Below are positions 56,591 through 64,000 of a stretch of 64,000 nt of DNA, piece by piece; position 1 is the first letter of the stretch; each line of letters begins with the position of its first letter. The translations under genes and the position numbers were made by a program. Under the pieces are notes generated by a model. That model saw only the letters and a list, made by a program, of their open reading frames with translations, did not search any database and was not told where the DNA came from. Origin of the DNA: UBA9926 sp023261215 (lineage in GTDB: Bacteria > Pseudomonadota > Gammaproteobacteria > Pseudomonadales > Azotimanducaceae); contig JAYPYV010000002.1 of assembly GCA_038136035.1 (NCBI GenBank), forward strand, positions 62,001 through 126,000, read 5' to 3'.

Positions 56591-57311
56591 GATTTTCTCC
56601 TTGTCCCCTCGATCAGGGATTGTTTCAACTGAGCACCGACCCTTCGGCGCGCCTCGACTCAAGACTGGTTGTTCGATGGTTCGAAGCAAATCAAAAGTCA
56701 TCTGTCGCCTGTCTTTGCAAAGCTGATGCCAACCTCTCGAACCGCTCGGATTCACTGCGAAAGCGCTCAGATGGCCCACCCTAACGAGGTTTTCCGGTCA
56801 TTCGTGGTGCAACGCCGCGCTTCAAGGCCTTAAGGTAGTGCACGAATCATCCGACACCGCCCCGATTAAGTGCGCCGAGCCATGACACACAGGAACAAGG
56901 ACGGCAGATTTGGGAATGCAGGCGAGGCGCATAAGGTCAAGCCGGCTTGTTGGTCAAAAACTGCGACGAGCATCAGCAATACTTTTCTCAACTGGAGCGC
57001 GACCGTGGGTGAGAGCCGATAGGCCCAGCATTTCAGGGCCTCACAAATAAATTTCGATTGAGGAATTAAGCGGAAAAGGTGTGAGCGATTAACGCCTCAC
57101 AAGGACAGCACGGACAAGCCACCGCCCAATGCCTCATGTCACGCGGATTGAACGCGCATCCTGAACGAACGCAATGAAAAGCCCGGCGCTAGGCATTCAC
57201 CCTGAATGACCCAATCATCTGAGCATGTGGGATCAAAAGAGACCGCGAGGCTCAATCACCCACAGGCACCTCAAACGCCTGAACCCACCGCAGGGTCCAA
57301 CATCGCCTGAA
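56591..57311. other. Long intergenic stretch between dctM and amtB
   Basis: About 720 bases without a supported gene. It holds the amtB leader and sigma-54 promoter (56716-56731), and a small hairpin with TGTGAG and CTCACA arms at 57080-57101. Open frames here are short or antisense, and no terminator for the TRAP operon is clear. Confidence 0.5.
56716..56731 (-). promoter_or_regulatory. Sigma-54 (-24/-12) promoter of amtB
   Basis: On the minus strand TGGCATCAGCTTTGCA, against the consensus TGGCAC-N5-TTGCA: the GG and GC dinucleotides keep the required spacing and one base of the -24 element differs. It lies about 125 bases before the amtB GTG, as expected for nitrogen control by NtrC. No clear NtrC site was found. 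Confidence 0.7.
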
Positions 57312-58661
57312 TCACTCGGCCATTGAAGGCAACCAGAGTACCAGGGCATCGAAGTAAAAAATGGTGGCCAGCCCGAGAAGCTGAAGGCCGATAAAAGGCA
57401 CCACGCCCCGATAGATCGTCTCGACCCGGATCCCCTGGGGAGCGACCCCTTTCAGATAAAAGATCGCGAACCCGACCGGGGGCGTTAAGAACGCTGTTTG
57501 TAAGCAGACGGCGAACAGAACCGTAAACCAAATTAAGTCAAACCCCAGATCCAAAACCACCGGGGCCACAAGTGGTAGCACAATCAGCGTAATTTCAATC
57601 CAATCCAACACGAAGCCGAGCAGAAACGTCACAAGCAAAATGGTCAATAAAATACCGGTGGGCTCAAAAGGTAGGCCTAAAAGCAAACGAGCGATCAGTG
57701 CATCTCCACCCAATCCACGCAAGACCAAGGAAAAGGCTGTCGCACCAAGAAAAATAGCGAAGATGTACGCTGTCGTTTGCGTCGTTTCAACGAGCGCGTC
57801 TCGCATCACCTCTCGGTTAAGTCGACCCGCGGCCCAAGTGAGCATCAATGCGCCAAACGCACCAACGCCAGCGGCTTCCGTGGGCGTCGCGAGACCGAAA
57901 AAGATTGACCCCAACACCGCAATAATCAGCGCGATCGGCGGCAAGATTGACGCACCCAGTTGCATCAGAAGATCCAAAGTCACGGGTTCACTGTTTGATT
58001 GGGGTGGCGCGATATCTCGACGCAACCAAGCACTCAGCACGATGTACATCATGTAAAAGAGTGCAAGCAGAAGTCCTGGAATCAATGCACCCAAAAATAG
58101 ATCACCCACCGAAATCGCCAACCGGTCGGCCATGAGAACCAACATAATTGAGGGCGGGATGAGGATGCCCAATGTCCCGACCGCGGCAACAGTGCCCGTC
58201 GCAAACTCTGCGCGATAGCCGGCACGGAGCATGCTCGGTAACGCAAGCAAGCCTAGCAGCACGACCGATGCACCAATGATCCCTGTCGATGCCGCCAGCA
58301 GAACACCAATCGCCGTGACTGAAAGCGCGAGCCCTCCCGGGACTCGCTCAAAGAGACGCGCTAGATTTTCAAGGAGCCGCGCGGCCAAACCAGACTTCTC
58401 TAGCAAAATCCCCATCAAGATGAACATCGGTAAGGCCACCAACACCCAATTATTCATCACATCCCAGATGCGATCAGCCACCAGCGCGCTGTAATCCCAA
58501 CTCATCAGGACGGGCCATCCCAGGTCAACCTGCGCAATAATCCCAAGCGCAGTGAACAAGACCGCGAGCCCACCCAATACCCATGCCACAGGAAATCCTG
58601 TAAAGATCAACAAAATAAAGCTCATGAACATGGCGATACTGAGCCATTCTGCGGCACTCAC
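57312..58661 (-). CDS. dctM: TRAP transporter large permease (DctM)
   Basis: A 449-residue inner-membrane protein with about 12 helices. AASTGIIGASVVLLGLLALPSM and ATGTVAAVGTLGILIPPSIMLVLMADR are the DctM core motifs, and TPPVGFAIFYLKG near the C-terminus completes them. GTG start overlaps the dctQ stop by four bases. Confidence 0.93.
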   Translation of the reverse strand: MSAAEWLSIAMFMSFILLIFTGFPVAWVLGGLAVLFTALGIIAQVDLGWPVLMSWDYSALVADRIWDVMNNWVLVALPMFILMGILLEKSGLAARLLENLARLFERVPGGLALSVTAIGVLLAASTGIIGASVVLLGLLALPSMLRAGYRAEFATGTVAAVGTLGILIPPSIMLVLMADRLAISVGDLFLGALIPGLLLALFYMMYIVLSAWLRRDIAPPQSNSEPVTLDLLMQLGASILPPIALIIAVLGSIFFGLATPTEAAGVGAFGALMLTWAAGRLNREVMRDALVETTQTTAYIFAIFLGATAFSLVLRGLGGDALIARLLLGLPFEPTGILLTILLVTFLLGFVLDWIEITLIVLPLVAPVVLDLGFDLIWFTVLFAVCLQTAFLTPPVGFAIFYLKGVAPQGIRVETIYRGVVPFIGLQLLGLATIFYFDALVLWLPSMAE

Positions 58662-59224
58662 GGGAGGGTCACCGTCTTTTTCTTGAGGTTGTTTTCGCCG
58701 AATACCTCTGACCCTCCAAAGAGCCGTGCGCCGACCTTAGCTAGACGGGCGATCGAGGCCAGGGCAAGCATTAAGAAGGCGAGCGGCAGCATACTCTTGA
58801 TGACCCATCTGAACGGGAGCCCACCGGGCGCTTGCGAAATTTCAGAGGTCTGAAAGGAATAAAGCACGAAAGGGAGCGCTGCGTAGAGCACCAACGCGAC
58901 AAAGGGGAGCAGCAACAGCAAAATCCCATAAAGCTCCACCCAGGCTCTGGTCGTCTCGGACCAACGCTCTCTCAACACATCCACTCGCACATGGACGTCC
59001 CGCGTCACCGCAAAGGAGAGTCCCAGAAGAAAGCCCGTGGAATAAAGATGCCATTGCAATTCCTCGAGCTGAATAAATCCCTGGCTGAATACATAGCGGC
59101 TGATGACATTCACTAAGATGACCGCCATCAAGACCAGCCAAATGAGGCCAAGCCATCGACCTAAACGATCAATCAATCGCTCAAGTGCGACGACCCATTG
59201 AGTCTCAACATTGAGGGCCTTCAT
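58658..59224 (-). CDS. dctQ: TRAP transporter small permease (DctQ)
   Basis: A 188-residue protein with four transmembrane helices and the family VNVISRYVF and EELQWHLYSTGFLLG segments. Overlaps dctP by four bases (ATGA) and dctM by four (GTGA), so the three are translationally coupled. Confidence 0.92.
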   Translation of the reverse strand: MKALNVETQWVVALERLIDRLGRWLGLIWLVLMAVILVNVISRYVFSQGFIQLEELQWHLYSTGFLLGLSFAVTRDVHVRVDVLRERWSETTRAWVELYGILLLLLPFVALVLYAALPFVLYSFQTSEISQAPGGLPFRWVIKSMLPLAFLMLALASIARLAKVGARLFGGSEVFGENNLKKKTVTLP

Positions 59225-60360
59225 TCTTTGTCTGCCATTTGATCAAAGTCTCTCGGCAAATAAGCAAATGACTTCCAGGTGCCGTAAGTCTCGAGAAACT
59301 CACGCTGGGAAGCCCAGATGAGCGCAAAGTCCTCGTCCTTATCGGCTTCTGCCTGCAGCACCTCATGCGAAACCTGCTGCAGTGCTTTGAGCAAATCACG
59401 ACCAAACCTAACCGGGGTCACGCCCAAAGCACCAAAACCCTCAATCACCGCGCCTTGAAGGGCCTCACCTCGAGCTAGGTTACGCGTGACCCCCGCGGTA
59501 CACGCAATTTCGATTAAGGATTGATCTGAAAGAGGCAACTGCATCCAAGTGTCACGATTGACCACGAGGTGGAAAGCGGTAAAGGTTTGATGCCAACCGG
59601 GGAAATAGTTGTATTTGGCCACATCCGCAAAACCCAACCGTTGATCCACGTTGGGCAACGAAAATTCAGTGGCATCGATGGCGCCCTTCTCCAGCGCTTG
59701 GTAGATCTCTCCTCCGGGAATCAAGGTGACCGATGCGCCCAACTGCTGCAGAACTCGCCCTCCGAGGCCCGCAAATCGGATCTTAAGCCCTTCAAAGTCC
59801 TCCAATCGCGCGATAGGAAACGTAAACCAGCCGGCAGTCTCCGGGCCGATTAACCCACATAGAATCGGGTGGACATTGTGGGGTTCGTATAAATTCTCGA
59901 CGAGGGCTTTACCCCCCGCTTCAAAATACCAGGCTGAGTATTCCCAGGGCTCCATTCCAAAAGGTACCGCGGCAATCAGCGGCGTCGCTGGGATTCGGCC
60001 CTGGTCGTAACCCAGCCAAGTGTAGCCCGCCTCTAACTTCCCATCTCGCACGCTCTCTGTAATGCTGAACGCGGGGACCAACATTCCGGGTTCATAAACG
60101 TCTAAAAGAATCCGTCCCTCGGTTGATGTCTTAAGCGCCTCGGCGACGTAAAGGATATTGTCACCCAGGGCCGGGAGGTTCGTACCAAAGGCTACGGGCG
60201 TCCGCCATCGTATAGCTGGCTTGGTCTGCCCTTGCGGTGATTGCGATTCGACTTCGGGCACAGGACTTCGAGAGCTCAAACTGAGCGCGCCGATGACCCC
60301 AACTAGAAGTGCGACAACGATCGCAGCGGATGCCGAACGATTGTTCCATGGATTGGCCAA
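59221..60360 (-). CDS. dctP: TRAP substrate-binding protein (DctP; TakP-like)
   Basis: About 379 residues. The N-terminus carries a hydrophobic helix (AAIVVALLVGVIGALSLS) without a clear cleavage site, so the protein could stay membrane-tethered. The binding fold shows FEGLKIRFAGLGG, GGEIYQALEKGAIDATEF and GWHQ, closest to the TakP group that binds 2-oxoacids or lactate with a cation. The start is inferred: TTG at 60360 with GAGGCGAG upstream leaves room for a promoter, whereas ATG at 60426 lies four bases from the divergent gene's start. Confidence 0.8.
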   Translation of the reverse strand: MANPWNNRSASAAIVVALLVGVIGALSLSSRSPVPEVESQSPQGQTKPAIRWRTPVAFGTNLPALGDNILYVAEALKTSTEGRILLDVYEPGMLVPAFSITESVRDGKLEAGYTWLGYDQGRIPATPLIAAVPFGMEPWEYSAWYFEAGGKALVENLYEPHNVHPILCGLIGPETAGWFTFPIARLEDFEGLKIRFAGLGGRVLQQLGASVTLIPGGEIYQALEKGAIDATEFSLPNVDQRLGFADVAKYNYFPGWHQTFTAFHLVVNRDTWMQLPLSDQSLIEIACTAGVTRNLARGEALQGAVIEGFGALGVTPVRFGRDLLKALQQVSHEVLQAEADKDEDFALIWASQREFLETYGTWKSFAYLPRDFDQMADKE

Positions 60361-60430
60361 GCGACTCGCCTCGCTTCGATCATGAATTGGAACCGATATA
60401 CTACGCGGATTATTCAGAGGGAGCATCTGC

Positions 60431-61315
60431 GTGGACGAGGCTATCATCAGCCGCCTGAAGGCGCTCTCACCTCGATCGCGTTTTGTCGAAGCCAAGGGCG
60501 CAACCATCCATTACCTGCACTGGCCTAATCCGCACCTCCCACCACTCGTTTTGATTCATGGTCATGCCGCACACGCACATTGGTGGGATGCGGTTGTTTG
60601 GTATTTGCAACGTGACTTTGACCTTTACGCGATTGATCTTTCTGGCTGCGGGGATAGCGATCATCGGACAATCTATAGCTACCCTCTTTTCACCGAGGAA
60701 ATCCTCGCCCTGTGCGAGGACGCTCAGATCTCGTCGCCCATTCTCGTGGGCCATAGTTTTGGCGGCAGCATTGCAAGGGTTGCGTGCTATCTGGAGCCAG
60801 GGTTCGCAGCAAAACTCTTGATCGTTGACTCCGTCTTGGGCCCAAGGCGCACCGCTTCAAGCCCACGGCCTTCAAGTCCCTCCCAGAACACCAAGTCTCC
60901 CACACGCTTTTACGCATCGACTGACCAAGCGATCCGCCGGTTTCGACTGCGACCCCCGCAAGCGATCCAGCATCCTGCGTACATCGAGCACATTGCCCGG
61001 CATGCCATCAAAGAAACACCGCAGGGGGCTCGTTTCAAACTAGACCTTCAACTTCTTGCTCGCTTAAGGCCGCTCGATGCAAACCTGGACCCTGCCGCCA
61101 TGCTCGCAAGGCTCGATATGCCGAAGGGTCTGATCACGGGCAGACACAGCGTTTTTTTCGATCCGACAACAACGGAGGGGGAGCAAAATCTGCTGGCCGC
61201 GAAGGCCTCATTCGCGCCTTCATCTTGGTATTGGGTGGAAGACGCAGCTCACCACGTCCTACTGGATCAGCCCGAAGAAACAGCGGCCATTATTCGACGC
61301 TTTGCGCGTCAGTGA
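60431..61315 (+). CDS. Alpha/beta hydrolase
   Basis: A 294-residue cytoplasmic hydrolase: oxyanion region LVLIHGHAAHAHWWDAV, nucleophile GHSFGGSIAR, aspartate region PKGLITGRHS and catalytic histidine in DAAHHVLLDQP. Substrate unknown. GTG start with AGGGAG eight bases upstream. Divergent from the TRAP genes and convergent with the TauD-type gene, overlapping it by seven bases. Confidence 0.87.
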   Translation: MDEAIISRLKALSPRSRFVEAKGATIHYLHWPNPHLPPLVLIHGHAAHAHWWDAVVWYLQRDFDLYAIDLSGCGDSDHRTIYSYPLFTEEILALCEDAQISSPILVGHSFGGSIARVACYLEPGFAAKLLIVDSVLGPRRTASSPRPSSPSQNTKSPTRFYASTDQAIRRFRLRPPQAIQHPAYIEHIARHAIKETPQGARFKLDLQLLARLRPLDANLDPAAMLARLDMPKGLITGRHSVFFDPTTTEGEQNLLAAKASFAPSSWYWVEDAAHHVLLDQPEETAAIIRRFARQ

Positions 61316-62148
61316 GCGCTTGGGCGCACCCCATCATCGAGCGTGATGCGTTGCATGCGTCGATGCTGTGGCCAATAGTCATTGACCGGTTTGTGCTGCG
61401 TAATCCGATTATCCCAAAACGCAATGCTGTCTGGCTCCCAACTGAATCGACAACAGTGTTCAGGTAACACAATGTGTCGGTACAAGTAACTCAGAATCGC
61501 GTCCGACTCACTCCGTTGCAATTCTTTGATATGGGTTGTGAACAACGCATTCACGTAAAGGCCCTTACGCTTCGTGATCGGGTGTTGAATGACCACGGGA
61601 TGCTCGACGGGTGGATTGTCAGCCACCATCTCAGCGAGGCGCTCTCGACCGCCGGGCTCCGCCAACGACTCCTTAAACCCATAGGTGAAATCGTGCACGG
61701 CAGTGAGACCCTCTAGAAAAAGTTGGAGGTGCGATGACAAACTATCGTACGCAGCACTGAGACTCGCAAACAGGGTATCCCCGCCTCGCTCGGGGATAAT
61801 CACACCATGCAAAATAGAACCGAGGGGTGGACAGGGCCTGAAGGTCATGTCCGTATGCCACACTTCGATCTTTGACGGATTCTCCCGGTCATTTTCCAAG
61901 ATGGTGAGCTCTGGATGGCCCGCCACATGCGGGTAGGCCTCGTGAAGCTGAGGACGGCCAAACAGTTCTGCGAGGCGCAAATGATCGTCCGGTGAGATCG
62001 ACTGATTTCGGAAGAACAAGACCTGGTATTCAGCCAAAGCCGCCTTCAATGCGGAGACTTCGGAAGTTGTGAGTGGCGCGCACAAGTTAATGCCCGACAC
62101 CAGCCCACCCAGCGCTCCTGAAACTGCAGAAACCGTCAACGTGCTCAC
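61309..62148 (-). CDS. TauD/TfdA-family 2-oxoglutarate-dependent dioxygenase
   Basis: About 279 residues. Iron ligands WHTDMTF and THITQHKPVNDY region (IAFWDNRITQHKPVN), with the 2-oxoglutarate arginine in RMQRITL. VLFFRNQSISPDDH and HPVVIQHPITKRKGLYVN follow E. coli TauD closely, so taurine or a similar sulfonate is the best guess. Start set at GTG 62148; the frame opens to 62202 but the added residues do not match. No tauABC transporter is near. Confidence 0.87.
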   Translation of the reverse strand: MSTLTVSAVSGALGGLVSGINLCAPLTTSEVSALKAALAEYQVLFFRNQSISPDDHLRLAELFGRPQLHEAYPHVAGHPELTILENDRENPSKIEVWHTDMTFRPCPPLGSILHGVIIPERGGDTLFASLSAAYDSLSSHLQLFLEGLTAVHDFTYGFKESLAEPGGRERLAEMVADNPPVEHPVVIQHPITKRKGLYVNALFTTHIKELQRSESDAILSYLYRHIVLPEHCCRFSWEPDSIAFWDNRITQHKPVNDYWPQHRRMQRITLDDGVRPSAH

Positions 62149-62210
62149 TGACCTGTCGCTCCTATCAATTGCGTCATCAAACCTCGCGGTTCGACCCGTC
62201 AATCACACGA

Positions 62211-62375
62211 TTAACTTTCGAGCGCCGCGACCAATTGAGCCGCTTTCTTTTCAAGCGCCGCGATGAGTTCTTTGGTCTTGTGTGTTGAGAGGGCTACCTT
62301 TCTCTCTGGTCCCATTTTTTTGAGCCCTTGAGCAATCGCCTGCGCGGCTTCTTTTGCCTCGTCGATATTGGCCAT
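62211..62375 (-). CDS. Small Lys/Ala-rich helical protein, unknown
   Basis: A 54-codon ORF reading MANIDEAKEAAQAIAQGL at the start and ending AALES before TAA. AGGA stands eight bases before the ATG. The product is strongly amphipathic and alpha-helical by composition, with no signal, cysteine or transmembrane helix. Upstream of the TauD-type gene on the same strand and probably co-transcribed. It is too short to be picked up by many gene finders, and I recognise no family. Confidence 0.6.
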   Translation of the reverse strand: MANIDEAKEAAQAIAQGLKKMGPERKVALSTHKTKELIAALEKKAAQLVAALES

Positions 62376-62493
62376 GTCAGCTTTCCTGTGGATCCATTTC
62401 GGCGCGAATGATACCGTAATTCACCACTCTGAGATAAGCGTGTGCGCCATCAACCACTGTCTCTCGCATTTAATTTTCGGGGATACACCGTCT

Positions 62494-62772
62494 ATGCAAC
62501 AACCATCACCGCGCCTTGAAACCATCTGCCGAGGTGCACGAATAGAGGTTAGGATTCTCGACCAATCAATCAGTCTTTGGCTGAATGGGTTAAAGCGCGA
62601 CGAGGCCCCGCTTGCCGCTATCGGTAAATTATCAACTTCGGTTCAAACGGGCTACGAGTGGCACGAATTCATCGAGGTGCGCTTCCAGGCTGCTGATGGC
62701 AATCTGAACGTCGTGGCATTGATGAATCAAGAGCGCATCCTTGAATCCACCTTTCCCTTTCATCTGGGCTAA
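62494..62772 (+). CDS. Hypothetical protein
   Basis: A 92-residue ORF from MQQPSPRLET. No motif, signal or transmembrane helix is recognised. It sits between a divergent small gene and the PNPOx-like gene 22 bases downstream, which has its own ribosome site. The frame opens to 62368 but those residues overlap the divergent gene's start. Confidence 0.55.
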   Translation: MQQPSPRLETICRGARIEVRILDQSISLWLNGLKRDEAPLAAIGKLSTSVQTGYEWHEFIEVRFQAADGNLNVVALMNQERILESTFPFHLG

Positions 62773-62794
62773 CACTGCGGAGAAGGACGTCCAC

Positions 62795-63382
62795 ATGAGC
62801 ATCGTTGAACAACTCAGATCTGATCGTAACCTTGCGTTAGAACAAGGCGACCCCACGGCCACGGTTTGTTACCTCGCGACCGTGGGACCTGATCTAAAAC
62901 CCTCGGTCAGAACCCTGGTTTTAAGGCAGATCGATGACTTCAGTCTTCGATTATTCATCAATGCCTCTAGCCCAAAATGGCACGCACTGACCACTCATCC
63001 GCAGGCCCAAGTGCTTCTTTGGTACCCCTCAATACAAGTGCAGTACCGAATCGCAGGAGAAGCGGTCCAAGCATCGAGGGAGGACATCGAGAACAATTGG
63101 CATCGCAGGCCGCTCAGGGCCAAATTACTTGACTATTTCTATGCGCACCAAGCAGCTCAAAGCACCCCTTTCAGAAACCAGTCGGACTTTGATGAGGCGT
63201 TCGATCATTTCACTCAAAGCCTCAATACTGACCAATTATCGCCACCTTCTGAGGCGATCGCGATCGATCTTCACTACACCGAAATCGAGCGCTTAGACCT
63301 GACCCAAGACGAAAGACCCCACCAAAGAACTCGATTTCAACGCGTCGAAAATCGTTGGCAAGCGGATATTCTGGTTCCTTAG
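62795..63382 (+). CDS. Pyridoxamine 5'-phosphate oxidase-like flavoprotein
   Basis: About 195 residues with the PNPOx split barrel: PSVRTLVLRQID, WYPSIQVQYRIAGEA and a C-terminal IERLDLTQDERPHQRTRF dimer segment typical of PdxH-like proteins of the Alr4036 group. It binds FMN and may oxidise pyridoxamine or pyridoxine phosphate. AGAAGGA lies eight bases before ATG 62795. True PdxH activity is not proven. Confidence 0.82.
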   Translation: MSIVEQLRSDRNLALEQGDPTATVCYLATVGPDLKPSVRTLVLRQIDDFSLRLFINASSPKWHALTTHPQAQVLLWYPSIQVQYRIAGEAVQASREDIENNWHRRPLRAKLLDYFYAHQAAQSTPFRNQSDFDEAFDHFTQSLNTDQLSPPSEAIAIDLHYTEIERLDLTQDERPHQRTRFQRVENRWQADILVP

Positions 63383-63401
63383 GGTATCTCTCGAAAAGAC
63401 T

Positions 63402-63430
63402 TTGACAGACCCTTGAGAAATTCTTAAATT
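63402..63430 (+). promoter_or_regulatory. Sigma-70-type promoter of the RNA element
   Basis: A perfect TTGACA (63402-63407), 17-base spacer and TAAATT (63425-63430, four of six to consensus). A start near 63437 is predicted. It begins 20 bases after the PNPOx-like stop. Confidence 0.7.
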
Positions 63431-63503
63431 GGCACTGGGAATTCGCGCAGACGTTCTGACCAGGGGGAACCTCCAGCGCTTTCGTCAATACCCTGACCGA
63501 AAA

Positions 63504-63516
63504 AAGGAGGTGATCC
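63504..63516 (+). promoter_or_regulatory. Extended Shine-Dalgarno, fully complementary to the 16S tail
   Basis: AAGGAGGTGATCC pairs base for base with the 16S end GGATCACCTCCTT, where ordinary sites use 4-6 bases. GGAGG to the ATC codon is seven bases. No AUG, GUG or UUG start with normal spacing follows. Confidence 0.8.
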
Positions 63517-63589
63517 CATCAACAGTCAGTCTAAGAGGGGAGCCTCCGAGTTGACCTAACTCGGAGTCTGCTCCCATACGTCAAGACAG

Positions 63590-63622
63590 AACCCCAGGGT
63601 GCGGTGCATCCTGGGGTTTTTT
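63590..63622 (+). terminator. Rho-independent terminator of the RNA element
   Basis: A long stem, AACCCCAGG with CCTGGGGTT and further inner pairs (about 12 bp), three-base loop and six T. Confidence 0.92.
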
Positions 63623-63734
63623 GTTGACCGGGAAGCTGAAAATCATGCTTTTCGCCTCTTGTTTACTCTGAACGACAAGGGCCTCCAATCCATTGAAGCG
63701 TTGATACCCGTGTGTTGTCCTCTGGCAAGAAAGC

Positions 63735-63806
63735 AACCTTTCTAGGCTTGGATTCTCGACACGTTCCGCGCTCGATCCCAAAGGCCTGAAAGAAAGGTTC
63801 TTTTTA
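63735..63806 (+). other. Second structured element, possible terminator
   Basis: AACCTTTCTAGGC at 63735-63747 pairs with GCCT and AGAAAGGTT at 63784-63799 (three-base bulge), with an inner TTGG/CCAA pair, and the right arm is followed by CTTTTT. It could end another short plus-strand transcript beginning after 63622, or be a chance structure. Confidence 0.4.
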
Positions 63807-63855
63807 AATGCACATCTTGATTGCGGTCCCGTCTATTTGGCAGGACTCAAAACGG

Positions 63856-64000
63856 TCAGCCCGCTTCCACTCGCTTGATCCCAGCAAGATGGCTGAAACA
63901 GGTGTCGTTAGCGGTTTTTAAGAAATCCTCGATAAAGGCCGTTTGACGCTGCTCAGATCGGATAGCGGCATAGAGCGTGCACCAAAGCCCTTTCTCACCC
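63856..64000 (-). CDS. Probable LysR-family transcriptional regulator, C-terminal fragment
   Basis: The reverse frame is open from the window edge to TGA at 63856 (48 codons). It reads EKGLWCTLYAAIRSEQR, then AFIEDFLKTAND and ends IKRVEAG. A tryptophan/tyrosine run, R-x-x-A-F-I-x-F-L is how the C-terminus of LysR substrate-binding domains ends. The rest lies beyond the window. Confidence 0.45.
   Translation of the reverse strand, partial: GEKGLWCTLYAAIRSEQRQTAFIEDFLKTANDTCFSHLAGIKRVEAG

Larger units (their letters stand above)
63437..63622 (+). ncRNA. Structured small RNA with extended Shine-Dalgarno, unknown class
   Basis: About 186 nt between a promoter and a strong terminator with no conventional gene inside. 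It contains AAGGAGGTGATCC (63504-63516), a complete 13-nt complement of the 16S rRNA 3' tail, then a 15-bp hairpin with a three-base bulge (63538-63575). A 5' segment ACCTCC (63469-63474) can pair with the GGAGGT of the ribosome site, so two states are possible. Thirteen codons starting ATC at 63518 (INSQSKRGASELT, stop TAA) follow with ideal spacing, but without AUG. I recognise no Rfam family. Confidence 0.6.

Noticed and set aside
63504..63516. Fragment of a 16S rRNA gene on the minus strand (GGATCACCTCCTT)
   Set aside because: Sequence on both sides does not match the 16S 3' region or the spacer after it. The match ends at exactly the ribosome-tail complement, and it lies inside a plus-strand promoter-terminator unit.

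Overview
The window looks like a metagenome-assembled scaffold from a marine gammaproteobacterium. Four runs of exactly 100 N mark scaffold joins. Core gene order (dapA-bamC-MBL hydrolase; TusA/BepA/nadA; queC-queE-cpoB-pal-tolBARQ-ruvBAC-yebC-aspS-fmdB) resembles Pseudomonadales/Oceanospirillales. A TRAP transporter, a sodium symporter, taurine-type dioxygenase and sulfur-oxidation genes fit a marine heterotroph or mixotroph. The lineage is inferred from synteny as I remember it, not from a search.

Layout. 1-4.2 kb: an oxidative block on the minus strand: a Mo-hydroxylase pair (2Fe-2S subunit plus Tat-exported large subunit), a flavocytochrome c sulfide dehydrogenase-type flavoprotein and a fragment of a SoxX-like cytochrome. 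4.5-7.4 kb: a cytochrome P450 and a phosphohexomutase. 7.5-11.7 kb: an operon of a two-part sodium symporter, a glutamine synthetase-like ligase and a class I amidotransferase, which reads as uptake and gamma-glutamylation of an amine. 12-15.2 kb: rmuC, cnoX, ogt. 15.7-15.9 kb: two adjacent LexA-type operators and a promoter in front of a 50-codon ORF. 15.9-36.4 kb: conserved housekeeping block (lysine synthesis, envelope assembly, NAD, glutathione, tRNA-Lys, queuosine, Tol-Pal, Holliday-junction resolution, aspartyl-tRNA synthetase). 36.7-43.5 kb: HU-like protein, proS and assorted small genes. 43.5-46.7 kb: AMACR-like, PrpE-like and SDR genes chained by overlapping start and stop codons.

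46.8-49.4 kb: esterase, miaE and a glycosyltransferase-like gene, also chained. 49.5-53.2 kb: argC, an aminotransferase and a DEAD-box helicase. 53.2-55.3 kb: cupin, DUF2237, a probable halohydrin dehalogenase-type protein and a GNAT cut by a gap. 55.4-56.7 kb: amtB behind a sigma-54 promoter. 57.3-60.4 kb: a TRAP transporter resembling 2-oxoacid systems, then an alpha/beta hydrolase, a TauD-type dioxygenase, a 54-codon small gene, a hypothetical gene and a PNPOx-like gene. 63.4-63.8 kb: an intergenic RNA unit with its own promoter and terminator and a 13-nt perfect complement of the 16S rRNA tail. The window ends inside a probable LysR-family gene.

Most worth a second look: the 63.4-kb RNA element, the LexA-controlled small ORF, the halohydrin dehalogenase-like protein, the partly seen sulfur-oxidation locus, and two scaffold gaps that are artefacts (both sides carry the same 55 bp; removing the duplicate restores intact tolB and prpE).
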